A DNA stretch of 64,000 nt from Cherax quadricarinatus (taxonomy: Eukaryota; Arthropoda; Malacostraca; Decapoda; Parastacidae). The number at the start of each line of letters is the position of its first letter. Positions within the stretch are counted from its first letter, which is position 1. Positions 45,968 to 57,656 of this stretch are shown here, in pieces. The notes below the pieces were generated by a model. It saw nothing but the letters and a program-made list of their open reading frames with translations. It did not search any database and was not told the origin of the DNA. The stretch is taken from assembly GCF_038502225.1 (NCBI RefSeq), contig NC_091312.1, positions 31,269,683 to 31,333,682 on the forward strand, in the 5' to 3' direction. The translations under genes and the position numbers were made by a program.

Positions 45968-48790
45968 GTGTTGGAGAGGAAACTGAAGATATGGTACACA
46001 AACGCTGATGGAATAACAAATAAGTGGGATGAGTGGCACGATAGAGCCAAAGAGGCATCACCGGACATCATAGCTCTCACAGATGCCATCTTTCCAATGG
46101 GATATCAGATCCTGAGGAAAGGCAGAGGAAACAGGGGGGTGGAGGAGTGGCACTGCTGATCAAAAGCCGATGGAATTTTGATGAGCTGGAGAGAGGAGAC
46201 AGTGAAGCAAGTGATTACATAGCGGGAATGCTTCAGTCTGGAGGTCCCAGGTGGTAATTGCAGTGATGTATAACCCCCCACAGAAGAGCAGGAGGCCAAG
46301 GCTAGAGTATGATGAGAGCAATATAGCGATAGTTGACACACTGGCTGCAGTGGCCAGAAGGGTTCATGTGTACATGGCAAAGCTACTGATCATGGGTGAC
46401 TTTAACCACAAGGAAATCGATTGGGAGAACTTGGAGCCACATGGGGGCCAAGATACATGGAGGGCTAAGATGTTGGAGGGGTTACAGGAAAACTTCATGT
46501 ACCAACACGTAAGGGACACTACAAGAGAGAGAGAGGAGAGGATGAACTTGCAAGACTGGACCTAGTATTCGCCTTGAGTAGTGCAGATATTGAGGACATC
46601 ACATATGAAAGACCCCTTGGGACCAGTGATCATGTGGTTTTAAGCTTCGAATACACAGTAGATCTACAATTGGAGGGGGAAACAGCAAGGCCTGGGCAAA
46701 TGAAGCCAAACTACAAGAAAGGGGACTACACAGGAATGAGGAACTTCCTGAACAGGGATCAGCGGGACAGAGAACTGGCAGGGAAGCCAGTAAATGAGAT
46801 GATGGAATATGTAACAACAATATGCAAGGAAGCTGAGGAGAGGTTTGTACCCAAGGGTAACAGAAATAATGAAAAATCCAGGATGAACCCATGGTTCACC
46901 CAAAGGTGCAGGGAGGCAAAAACCAAGTGTGCTAGGGAATGGAAGAAGTATAGAAGGCAAAGGACCCAGGTGAATAAGGAGAGCAGTCATAGAGCCAGAA
47001 ATGAATATGCACAGATAAGAAGGGAGGCCCAACGACAATATGAAAACGACATAGCAGCGAAAGCCAATTCTGACCCGAAGCTGTTATACAGCCACATCAG
47101 GAGGAAAACAACAGTCAAGGACTAGGTAATCAGGCTAGGGAAGGAAGGAGGAGAGACAACAAGAAACGACCATGAAGTATGTGAGGAACTCAACATGAGA
47201 TTCAAAGAAGTGATCGCAGAGGAGACAGAAGGGGCTCCAGAAAGACGGAGAGGTGGGGCACACCATCAAGTGCTGGACACAGTACACTCAACCGAGGAAG
47301 AAGTGAAGAGGTTTCTGAGTGAGCTAGATGCCTCAATGGCAATTGGGCCGGATAACATCTCTCCATGGATCCTGAGAGAGGGAGCAGAGGCACTATGTGT
47401 ACCCCTAACAACAATATTCAATACATGTATCGAAACAGGGAAATTGCCTGAGGCATGGAAGACAGCAAATGTAGTCCAATTTTTTTTAAAAAAGGAGACA
47501 GACATGAAGCACTAAACTACAGACCAGTGTCATTGACATGTATAGTATGCAAAGTCATGGAGAAGATTATCAGGAGAAGAGTGGTGGAACACCTAGAAAG
47601 GAATGATCTCATCAACAGCAGCCAACATGGTTTCAGGGATGGGAAATCCTGTGTCACAAACCTACTGGAGTTCTATGACATGGTGACAGCAGTAAGACAA
47701 GAGAGAGAGGGGTGGGTAGATTGCATTTTCTTGGACGTTCGACACAGTTCCACACAAGAGATTAGTGCAAAAACTGGAGGACCAGGCAGAGATAACAGGG
47801 AAGGCACTACAATGGATCAGGGAATACATGTCAGGAAGACAGAAGGGAGTCATGGTATGTGGCGAGGTGTCAGAGTGGGCGCCTGTGACCAGCGGGGTCC
47901 CACAGGAGTCAGTCCTAGGACCAGTGCTGTTTCTGGTATTTGTGAACGACATGACGGAATGAATTGACTCCGAAGTGTCCCTGTTTGCAGATGACGTGGA
48001 GTTGATGAGAAGAATTCATTCGGTCGAAGACCAGGCAGAACTACAAAGGGATCTGGACAGGCTGCAGACCTGGTCCAGCAATTGGCTCCTGGAGTTCAAC
48101 CCCTCCAAGTGAAAAGTCATGAAGATTGGAGAAGGGCAAAGAAGACGGGAGACGGAGTACAGTCTAGGGGGCCAGAGACTACAAACCTCACTCAAGGAAA
48201 AAGATCTTGGGGTGAGCATAACACCGGGCACATCTCCTGAGGCGCACTTCAACCAATTTTCTGCAGCATATGGGCGCCAAGCAAACTTAAGAACAGCATT
48301 CCGACATCTTAATAAGGAATCGTTCAGGGCCATGTACACCGTGTATGTTAGGCCTGTATTGGAGTATGTAGCACCAGTTTGGAACCCATCCCTAGCCAAG
48401 CACGTAAGGCAACTAGAGAAAGTGTGAAGGTTTGCAACAAGACTAATCCCGGAGCTAAGGGGCATGCCCTACTAGGAGAGGTTAAGGGAAATCGCCTTGA
48501 CGGCACTGGAGGACAGGAGCGATAGGGAGGACTTGATAACGACATATAAAATACTGGGAGGTGGACAGAGACGGGATGTTCCAGAGATGGAACACAGAAA
48601 CAAGGGGTCACAGTTGGAAGATGAAGACTCAGATGTATCACAGGGATGTTAGGAAGTATTTCTTCAGACACAGTGTTGTCAGGAAGTGGAATAGCCTAGA
48701 AAGTGACGTAGTGAAGGCAGGAACCATACATAGCTTTAAGAAGAGGTTTGATAAAGCTCATGGAGCAGTGAGAGGAGGACCTAGTAGCAA
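45968..48790 (+). pseudogene. LINE-A ORF2, many frameshifts
   Basis: Endonuclease start LKIWYTNADGITNKWDEW at 45,983. A deletion after DIIALT removes the catalytic Glu region. GDFNHKEIDW is at about 46,400 and GTSDHVVLSF at 46,619. RT has GPDNISPWIL, NYRPVSLTCIVCKVME and QHGFRDGKSC. In motif A a short deletion fuses FLDV to the following DTV block. TSGVPQESVLGPVLF and FADDVELM (about 47,985) remain. The C-terminus is in 48,119-48,427 and 48,561-48,797. At least six breaks. Confidence 0.8.
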
Positions 48791-48865
48791 TGAGTGAAGA
48801 GGCGGGGCCAGGAGCTATGAATCGACCCCTGCAGCCACAAATAGGTGAGTACAAACAGGTGAAAG

Positions 48866-49100
48866 CAACCACCCAAGGAGGTACAACTGTATTGCCACGT
48901 GCACAGGAAATGGAAACCTGTAATTTTTTTACAAAACAATAGGATTGCTGATGTCTTTTCTGTCTCATAAATACACAAGACAACAGGTGCATTTTGCTAC
49001 TTCTACTTGCACTTAGGTCACATTACACATACATGTACATGTATATGTATGAACACTCATCTGAATTTTGTTCTATTTTCTTAATAGTTCTTGTTTTTAT
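48866..49100. other. Spacer, no gene seen
   Basis: Short ACATGTACATGTATATGTAT repeat at 49,028-49,047; nothing else recognised. Confidence 0.35.
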
Positions 49101-49411
49101 CTATTTCCTTTCATCTTTATGGGGAAGTGGAAAAGAGTTTTTCCTTCATAAGTCATGGGTGTCGTAAGAGGCGACCAAAATGCCAGGAGCAATGGACTAG
49201 TAACCCCTTCTCTATAAATTACTAAAAATACGAAAAAAAAAATTAATTTTCGTGGATGTAATGCAGATGATAAGAGAGGCAGATGATTGCCAATTTTATG
49301 AAGGAAAAGAAGTTGAATGTTCTAGCTCTAAGCAAAGCAAAGATGAAATAGGTAGTTAAGGATCAGTTATGAAAGCAGAAGGAATGTGAATGTATAAATT
49401 CAAGGATTATG

Positions 49412-49530
<119 letters not shown>

Positions 49531-50300
49531 GTGGAAGGAGGTAGCTGACCTTACCAGGTAATGAGTGAGGTGCAGCCGAGACTGCCCAACTCACCTCACT
49601 GAACTGCACTTCTTACCTTATTAGGAAAGATAAATAAAATGACGGGGACGGTGAAAATATTATTCCAGGTGAAGGTTTATAAACTAGAGGAGGAGGCAGT
49701 TTGGGTAAAATATAAGCAACTATTGGTAAAAAGATCGTCTAGTGAGAGTATAGGCAGTGAGACTGAAGAAGTATGGCGTAGTTTTAAGACAGTAGTTTTA
49801 GAGTTTTCAGTAGAAGTTTGTGAGTATAGGAGGGTGGGTGTGGGAGGGAAGAAGAGCAATTGGTGGAATAATGAGGTAAAGAGAGTAGTAAGATAGATAA
49901 AGTTATCATATGAGAGGTTTTCACGAACTAGAAGTGATAAAAGAAGGGAGGAGTACATGAATAGAAAAAGAGAGGTTAAGAAAGTGCTGAAGGAATGTTA
50001 AAGAGCAAATGAGAGAGAGTGGGTGAGAGGCTGGCAACAAATTTTGCTGAGAATAAGAAAAAAAAATTGGAGATTAATAAGTTGAGAAAGCCTAGGGAGC
50101 GAATGGAGTTAACAGTTAAAAATAGAAATAGAAGAGGAGAGTGATTAGATGAAGGGTTGGGATATTGGCAGGTTGGAGGGACATCTAAACAGTGATTGTA
50201 TATGAGTGATGATGAAAGTGTTGAATGATGAAAGTTTTTTCTTTCTTTTGGGATTTTTCTTTCTTTTTGGGCCACCCTGTCTCGGTGGGAGACGGCCGAC

Positions 50301-51399
50301 GTGTTGAAAAATAAAAGCCTGTTGAGTATACTTGGTAAGGTGAATGGTAGAATTATTACTGAAAAATATAAGAGTAAGACGAAGAGCAGGATCATAGACA
50401 AACAAGGAGGCTTTAGGAAGGATAGGGGGTGTGTAGACCAAGTGCTTACAGTAAAACATGTAGTTGAACAGTATTTAGATAAGGGTAAAGAGGCTTTCGT
50501 GGCATTTACGGATTTAGAAAAGGCATGTGATAGGGTGGATAAGGGAACAATGTGGCAGATATTGCAAGTGTATGGAATAGGTGGTAGGTTACTGAAAGCA
50601 ACTGAGAGTTTTCTCGAGGATAGTAAGGCTTAGGTTAGCGTATGCAGGAGAGAGGGAAATTATTTCCCAGTAAATGTAGGCCTTAGACAGGGATGCCTGA
50701 TGTCACCGTGGTTGTTCAATATATTTATAGATGGGGTTGTAAGAGAAGTGAATGCTCGGGTGTTGGGAAGAGGTGTGGGATTGAAAGATAAGGAATTTAA
50801 CACAAAATGAGAGTTGTCATAGATGCTTTTTGCTGATGACACTGTGTTTTTGGGAGATTCTGAAGAGAAGTTGCAGAGGCTGGTGGACGAATTTGGAAGG
50901 GTGTGTAAAAGAAGGAAATTGAGAGTGAACATTGGAAAGAACAAGGTGATGAGGATAACAAAAACAAAAATAGATAATGAAATATTGGATATCTGATTGG
51001 AGGGAGGGAGAATGGAGGAAGTGAATGTATTCAGATATTTGGGAGTGGGCTTGTCAGCAGATGGGTCTATGGAAGACAAGGTGAACCATAGAATTAATGA
51101 GAGGAAGAAGGTGAGTGGTGCACTGAGGAGTCTATGGAGACAAAGGACATTACCCATGGAAGCACAGAGAGGTAATGTATGAGCGTATAGTGGTACCAAC
51201 GTTTTTATATGAGTGTGAAACATGGGTGGTGAATGTTGCAGCAAGGAGAAGGAAGGAGGCAGTGGAGATGTCATGTCTGAGGACAATGTGTGGTGTGAAT
51301 ATTATACAGAGAAACCGTAGGGTGGAGACTAGAAGGTGTGGGAGTTCCTATAAGTATTATCCTGAGGGCAGAGGAGGGGCTGTTGAAGTGGCAAGGTAG
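50301..51399 (+). pseudogene. RTE-like reverse transcriptase
   Basis: An open frame (50,301-50,633) has QGGFRKDRGCVDQVLTVKHV and AFVAFTDLEKACDRVD (motif A). After a stop come VGLRQGCLMSPWLFNIFIDG (50,680) and MLFADDTVFLGDSEEKLQ (FADD at about 50,827). 50,997-51,182 carries FRYLGVGLSADGSM, and 51,175-51,399 carries ERIVVPTFLYECETWVV, the typical C-terminal LYGCETW-type block. Stops at several positions. Catalytic residues remain. Confidence 0.78.
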
Positions 51400-51767
51400 G
51401 GGTCGTCCTAGGAAAGGTTGGAGGTAGGGGGTAAAGGAGGTTTTGTGTGCAACGGGCTTAGACTTCTAGCAAGCATGCATGAACGTGCTAGGTAGGAGTG
51501 GAGGCAAATGGGTTTTATGACTTGACGTGTTGTTGGAGTGTGAGCAATGTAATATTTATTAAGGGATTCAGGGAAACTAGTTAGCCGGACTTGAGTCCTG
51601 GAGGTGGGAAGTACAGAGCCTGCGCTCTGAAGGAGGGGTGGAGATATGTTGCAGTTTTTGAACTGTGGTGTAGACGCGCCTCTGGCAAGACAGTGATGGA
51701 GTGAATGATTATAAAAGTGTTACTTTTTTTTCTGGTCACTCTGCCTCTGTGGGAAAAGGCCCATGTG

Positions 51768-52680
<913 letters not shown>

Positions 52681-55600
52681 TTACATAATATGGTACAGAA
52701 GATTTAAGAGATACATTGTTGATATAAAGGTGGCATATACGGTACATGTTGTTACGTGTGTATCACCGATTATAAGGCGAAAATCTCATCCAGCTCCTCA
52801 GAGCTGGGTCGCATGCCCAAAATACAGCAGGCATTACCCCTTTGAACAGCCGCACTGAGCCGCTGGAACAGAAAACTAACTGCCCTGGGATCCCTAGTTA
52901 CCCTGATGAGTCTTTTTCCCAGCTCCTTAAGGAATTTAGATGCACTCTTTCCCCATGAGCCAAGGGTCTCTGAGCCTATGGGAACAAACATATAATGATG
53001 GGCAAGTTCACCATATTTTCTAGACTTTTGGGACTCCCTGAAGCTGGCAGCTGCCCCTCCTTCCTCCCTGGTGTATTGGAGATAGGTATCAGCCAAGGTA
53101 GATGCACATGTATAGTCCCACACCACCTGCTTCCCATCTGTCCAGGCTTGAAGGGTGATACCATCTGGACGCTTCTGGCTGCCATCAGATCTGCATAGTT
53201 GGAGTGGCTCCCTTACTGCTGGGCATCCAGCTGTTGTGAGGCTCCTCTTGATAATGTTATTGACCTCCTCATGTCTTGCAATCTTTCCCTCGGATTTACG
53301 GCACACAAGACCATGGTACCCGAATCGGTCTGCTGCTTCACTGCCACAAATACACCTGTGTTCGGCGAGAATAGGGGCGGCAAGTCGAAGGGCAACACCG
53401 ATGCGGATGGTCTGTGGGTCGAGGCGTGTGCCAAGGCTGGAGTTGGGAACAGCCAACAGAAAGTCCCCAGCATGAGGGGCTCTCACTGCCAGGAGGCGGG
53501 CTCTATCCTTCCCTGACACTGAAGCATTGTTGAGGCAATATTTTCCACTATTGGACCATCCCAGTGCGATTGTTTATAGTTGTTGGGGGGAGCAGGCCTG
53601 GTTTCAGAGCCCTTTAGATTATCCCAGATCATTGCTCCGTCAATGAATTTTTGGTCCTGGACTCCAATCTTGTCCCTAAGATGTTCAGGGAGAATCGCTG
53701 CTACAAGCTCTCTGGATGCAATACACGAGGACAGAAAAGCAGGTAACGCAATCTGTGATGACTTGCGGACACCAATGCCTCCTAGTCTGACTGGAAGTGT
53801 AGCTTGGTTCCACTGCCCGTCTTCTAGAGTAAGGTTAAGTACTTTCGTAAAAATCTGCCTCAGAATACTGTCATATTCGTGCAGTATAGGGTTATCATAT
53901 GAAGGTGCACATCTTAGGAAATATGTCAACCTGGGCAGACTCAAGCACTTTGTGAGAAGGTACAAGGCATCGTGGGTGTCCAGATTGCCTATTCGTTGTT
54001 CCATTCTCCTTAACTCTTCCAATTTCTTCCTGAGAATTGTGTCAATGGCATTGCTTCCCAGAGGTGCTCCTAGCAAGACACTATTTGTGGGGGCAATGAC
54101 TGCTGCTCCTGGTAGTTTTGATCTCACTGCATTTATCACTTGTTGACTGACTGAGATGATTTCACATTTGGATGGATTCAGGATGAGACCCATTTCCTGT
54201 CCCCGTGTCATTACCTGTGTAAGGTCATGTAGGAGGGACTCCTTTGTACCTGCTAGTGTGCCATCATCTAGGAACCAGATGTTTAGCTCGCTGGTCAGTC
54301 TGACTGTCATTTCCCTAACTGCTATACAGAAGAGAAATGGTGCAAGAGGATCTCCTTGTTGGACACCCTCCGATGATGTGATTTCATGCTCTCCAAAGAG
54401 AAGCATTGATTCCTTGCTATACCCAGCTGAAACAAAAGGGAAGAGACCAGGGAAATGTTCTTGTACTGCTGCTAATACCACGTCTCTTTTCAGGAGATTG
54501 AACGCATTCTTGAAATCTAATTTTACCACTGCATTGTCCTCAGGCAGGTTGTTGATATACGCCCTTGTTGCATGAACTGCTGCTTCACTTCCTTGAGAGA
54601 CCCCAAAGCCAAGCTGGTTTGGTTGAAGCATCATGGCTGCCTGTGCACGAATACTTCGGACAGCAGCTTTGGATACGAGGCGGCGTAACGTGTTGCCTAC
54701 TGCAATTGGCCGAATTCCTCCACCCTTCTTTTTAAGTGCACAAAGTGTTGCACCAAAAAAGAAAGGTCTAATTTCATCAGGAATCAGACCAGCCAAAGAA
54801 TTGTTGACGAACCTTGTGATCTCTGAAAGCAGTGTCTCTGCAATTTCCCCAATAACTGGATTAACCATTTCCTTTAAATGCTGTGGCCTTATTCCAGTGT
54901 AACCCCCAGCAGAGCCAGATGGGAACGACATTATTGCTTTGTAAATGTCTGAGTCTTCCACAATAAATGGTTCCATAGTGGGGACAGAGGTGTTGGAACT
55001 GTTGGTGCCACTGGTTTCCCTGGCAGGGTGCTTTCCTCTAAGTGCTTCAGCAGTGTCAGCATCCCTGGGAGCAACTGTATCTTCACTGGTAATAATTCTG
55101 ATTGCCCCCACTGTGTTGCCCTCTTCAATTTTCTTACTCACCTGGACTCTGACTTTTTCACTGTCAGTAGAGTGAGTGGGGGTTCTGCCTCTCCCTTTTT
55201 TGTGTTGATGGGGAAGGCGAATGAGGTTATCAACTCTAGGAAAATCTCTTAAGGATTTAATTATCATTGAGGCTAGCCTCTTTCCCCTTCTTTCCGGCAC
55301 AGCTAAGCAGACATTGCCAAAAAGTAGCAAGTTGTGCCATGCCTTGATGGTTGGTGGAGCATTTAAGATAGTGGAACCATCGTTTACTTTTTTCAGGAGG
55401 TCTGTAAGTTTCCCAGCTGGGTGTGGACGGGCTGCTTTCGGAATATGTGTGAGTGTCCTCGTACCTGTTGCTTTAATTGCTTCCAAGAGATTGTCTGATG
55501 AGATGAAATCTGTTGGAGTGGGTTCAGGTGCCTGAGGTGGCTATGGATCATCACTTTCCACAGGAGGACATCCTGAACCAGGGCAACTACCGTGTTTGCG

Positions 55601-55717
55601 GAGGAAACCATTAGAGTTAAGACAACGAAGCTGTAAGCATGACCGACACTTGCCTCTCCTAGTATTGCCAGCCGTGCCATTTCCCTGGCTGCTTGCTTCC
55701 TCCTGGTTGGCATCCAT
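52681..55717 (-). mobile_element. R2-like LINE with C-terminal endonuclease region, nearly complete
   Basis: The larger of two related copies (other: 22.6-24.5 kb). It has one long coding region (55,717-52,770) with one stop and one frameshift, then a short AT-rich trailer to about 52,680. There is no N-terminal APE endonuclease. A nuclease-like site instead follows RT, which is the layout of R2-group LINEs. I cannot name the exact clade. Confidence 0.75.
52770..55717 (-). pseudogene. R2-like LINE ORF: zinc finger, RT, restriction-like endonuclease
   Basis: The start is set at ATG 55,717. Residues 24-50 are Cys/His-rich (CRSCLQLRC, FLRKHGSC), a likely DNA-binding finger. A TAG at 55,543-55,541 (codon 59) is in frame with the long stretch that follows (first Met at 55,486). 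RT lies in the middle: FFFGATLCALKKKGGGIRPI, VVKLDFKNAFNLLKRD, GVQQGDPLAPFLFCIAV, NIWFLDDGTLAG (FLDD near 54,270) and LILNPSKCEI. A frameshift near 53,500 leads into the C-terminal part: RCICG ... GYHGLVC (CCHC), KRPDGI and VVWDYTCAS, together resembling the zinc motif plus PD-(D/E)XK site of R2-type endonucleases. It ends at 52,770 with VQRGNACCILGMRPSSEELD. The endonuclease call is inference from motif layout. Confidence 0.75.
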
Positions 55718-56089
55718 CTCCTAGACTAGACAACAGGAGTGGAATATGACATGCTGTGTGGGTATGGTGCGTGGAAGGTAGTGAACTTGACCGTGGTGGC
55801 CTGGTGGAGTTTGAGGGGCTGGGAGGGGAAGGGAAAAACTTCCCCTGGGAATTAGGTGGGGGAGGCACAGGTTGAGTGGGGTTATCCCGGGGAGTACAAT
55901 ACACATGGACTTGCACACTATATATTGTTCACACTGTCTTACAATACACATAACTTTATTTGTTTCCCATGTACACTATGAACAATGTGGGTATGGGCAC
56001 TGCTGAACCAATGTGTTCACTCACCATCTAGTTACACATCCCACCTCTTCCACCCCCGTGACGTGGGGGAGGATGCACTGACTGGTCAC
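55718..56089. other. Upstream region of the R2-like LINE and spacer
   Basis: No gene. A CACA/TATTGT-rich stretch near 55,900-55,960 has the near-repeat ACAATACACATA. It could be the 5' UTR of the R2-like element. Confidence 0.35.
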
Positions 56090-56391
56090 TCCCTCGTGGC
56101 CTGGTGGTTAACGCTCTCGCTTCACACGGTGAGGGCCTGGGTTCGATTCCCAGCCAGAGTAGAAACATTGGGCGTGTTTCTTTCCACCTGTTGTCTATGT
56201 TCCCCATCAGTAAAATGGGTACCTGGGTGTTAGTCGACTGGTGTTCGCATCCTGGGACACTGACCTAACGAGATGCTCAGCATAACAAAGTGGCTTTCTA
56301 TGTAGTAGTATGTCATTGTTGTCCGCTAGGACTGTAAACCATGTACATGTACTTGTAGTAAATAAAGATTATTATTATTATTATTATTATT
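56090..56391 (+). mobile_element. tRNA-Val-derived SINE with ATT tail
   Basis: The head folds like tRNA-Val: an A-box region with TGGTGGTTAACGC, anticodon loop CTTCACA (anticodon CAC) and a perfect B box GGTTCGATTCC. The acceptor ends do not pair, so it is not a working tRNA. The body shares GGTACCTGGGTGTTAGTCGA with the minus-strand copy at 26.2-26.5 kb. The tail is AAATAAAGATTATTATT. Confidence 0.88.
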
Positions 56392-56640
56392 ATAACATAT
56401 GCCTCTAAATAGTCCATGCATCGACACAATCATTTCCACGTTAACTGGAAGCATGGTGCATGGTGCTGGATATAGATGTTTTTATAAGAGCTTTTCGAGG
56501 TTTGTATGAACGATAATCTTGGCCGGTACTCATACACAGTGTAGGCCTTATACTCCCCCACCCCTCCACTGGCCGTCTTCCTCACTACCACCACTCACCA
56601 ACATTCACAAACTGCACAACACTTCCACAATTTACCTTGA
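56392..56640. other. Spacer, no gene seen
   Basis: Nothing recognised; CCACC-rich stretch at 56,560-56,600. Confidence 0.35.
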
Positions 56641-57235
56641 AACGGTGCACTGAAATGTCTTCTCGCTTCACTGGAATCTTCCCAGTGTATTCACAATAAG
56701 TCCATGGTTGAAATATCTTGGTGAAATTTTTCACCATGTTCGTCACTAACTGCCCCACAGTTCGCTGGGAAAAAAGTCTAAATGTGAGTAAAGAAAGTGG
56801 ATTTTAAGTGACATGTTACTTCTCATGTTTTTGTAAGCCTTGATGAGGTTTTCCACGAAGTCTTCATAGTTGCCTTCCCTTCTGTTTCCAAGAAATCCCT
56901 TCGCCACTAACTGGAATGCTTCGCAAGCAGCTTTCTCCTCCCCATGAAGGTCTGATTCAAAGTCACCGTCTTTAAGAAGCTCTTGAATCTGAGGACCATT
57001 GAAGACTCCCTCTCTTATCTTAGCATCGCTCAGTGATGGGGAATTTTGATGTTAAATTCTTGAATCCCTGACCAGATTTGTCCATAGCTTTTACAAAGTT
57101 TTTCATGAGCCCCAGTTTTGTGTAGTGGTGGTAGCAAAATTTTGTTTGGTTCAATGAGAGGTGGATGTTGAACATTTTTCATCCCAGGTTCCAGTGATTG
57201 ACGAGGTAGCCAGTCTCTCCTGATGTAGTGGGAAC
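56640..57235 (-). pseudogene. Decayed transposon-type ORF with SDEHGEKFHQDI motif
   Basis: In two to three minus-strand frames the stretch encodes KNVQHPPLIEPNKILLPPLH, then SDAKIREGVFNGPQIQELL, EGNYEDFVENLIKAYKNM, MSLKIHFLYSHLDFFPSEL and GAVSDEHGEKFHQDIST. I recognise this block from many uncharacterised arthropod proteins that occur in high copy and are probably transposon-derived. The function is unknown. Stops and at least two frameshifts break it, and neither end is preserved. Confidence 0.55.
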
Positions 57236-57554
57236 CTCTTGCACGGCTTGCTCAGTGAATATTTATCATAAGTTTAAAAAGTGTTTGACTAAGAAAATCA
57301 CCTGCCTTTCAACTCAAAATATAAACTTGGACATGACAACCACCTTCTATGACTGCTGGAACAATGATGAAGGTCAGTGAGACTGTGAGTGTGGTAAGAA
57401 ACACACTGCCACAAGCCTGTTGGAACTTGTTGTGACACGTAGATGTATACTGAAAAGTAGAGCTAACAATCAATTTTAACCATGATATTCATTATCAGTG
57501 ACCTAAAATTGGTTGGAAATTGCTACTCTGGTCTCGGAAACATTTTGGTTGTTA
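57236..57554. other. Spacer, no gene seen
   Basis: No motif recognised; it may be a decayed part of the preceding ORF. Confidence 0.3.
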
Positions 57555-57656
57555 ATCAGTATGTGTGTGTATGTGTACTCACCTATTTGTACTCACCTAT
57601 TTGTGGTTGCAGGGGTCGATTCATAGCTTCTGGCCCCGAAACTTCACTGATTGCTA

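Larger units (their letters stand above)
44940..48865 (+). mobile_element. LINE-A copy D, the most complete copy
   Basis: The one copy with both ORF1 and ORF2 on a continuous stretch, ending with GAGGCGGGGCCAGGAGCT and AGGTGAGTACAAACAGGTGA. It is heavily frameshifted. Confidence 0.82.

Noticed and set aside
56095..56165. A functional tRNA-Val gene
   Set aside because: A and B boxes and anticodon are present, but the acceptor ends do not pair and the unit continues into a SINE body with an ATT tail.
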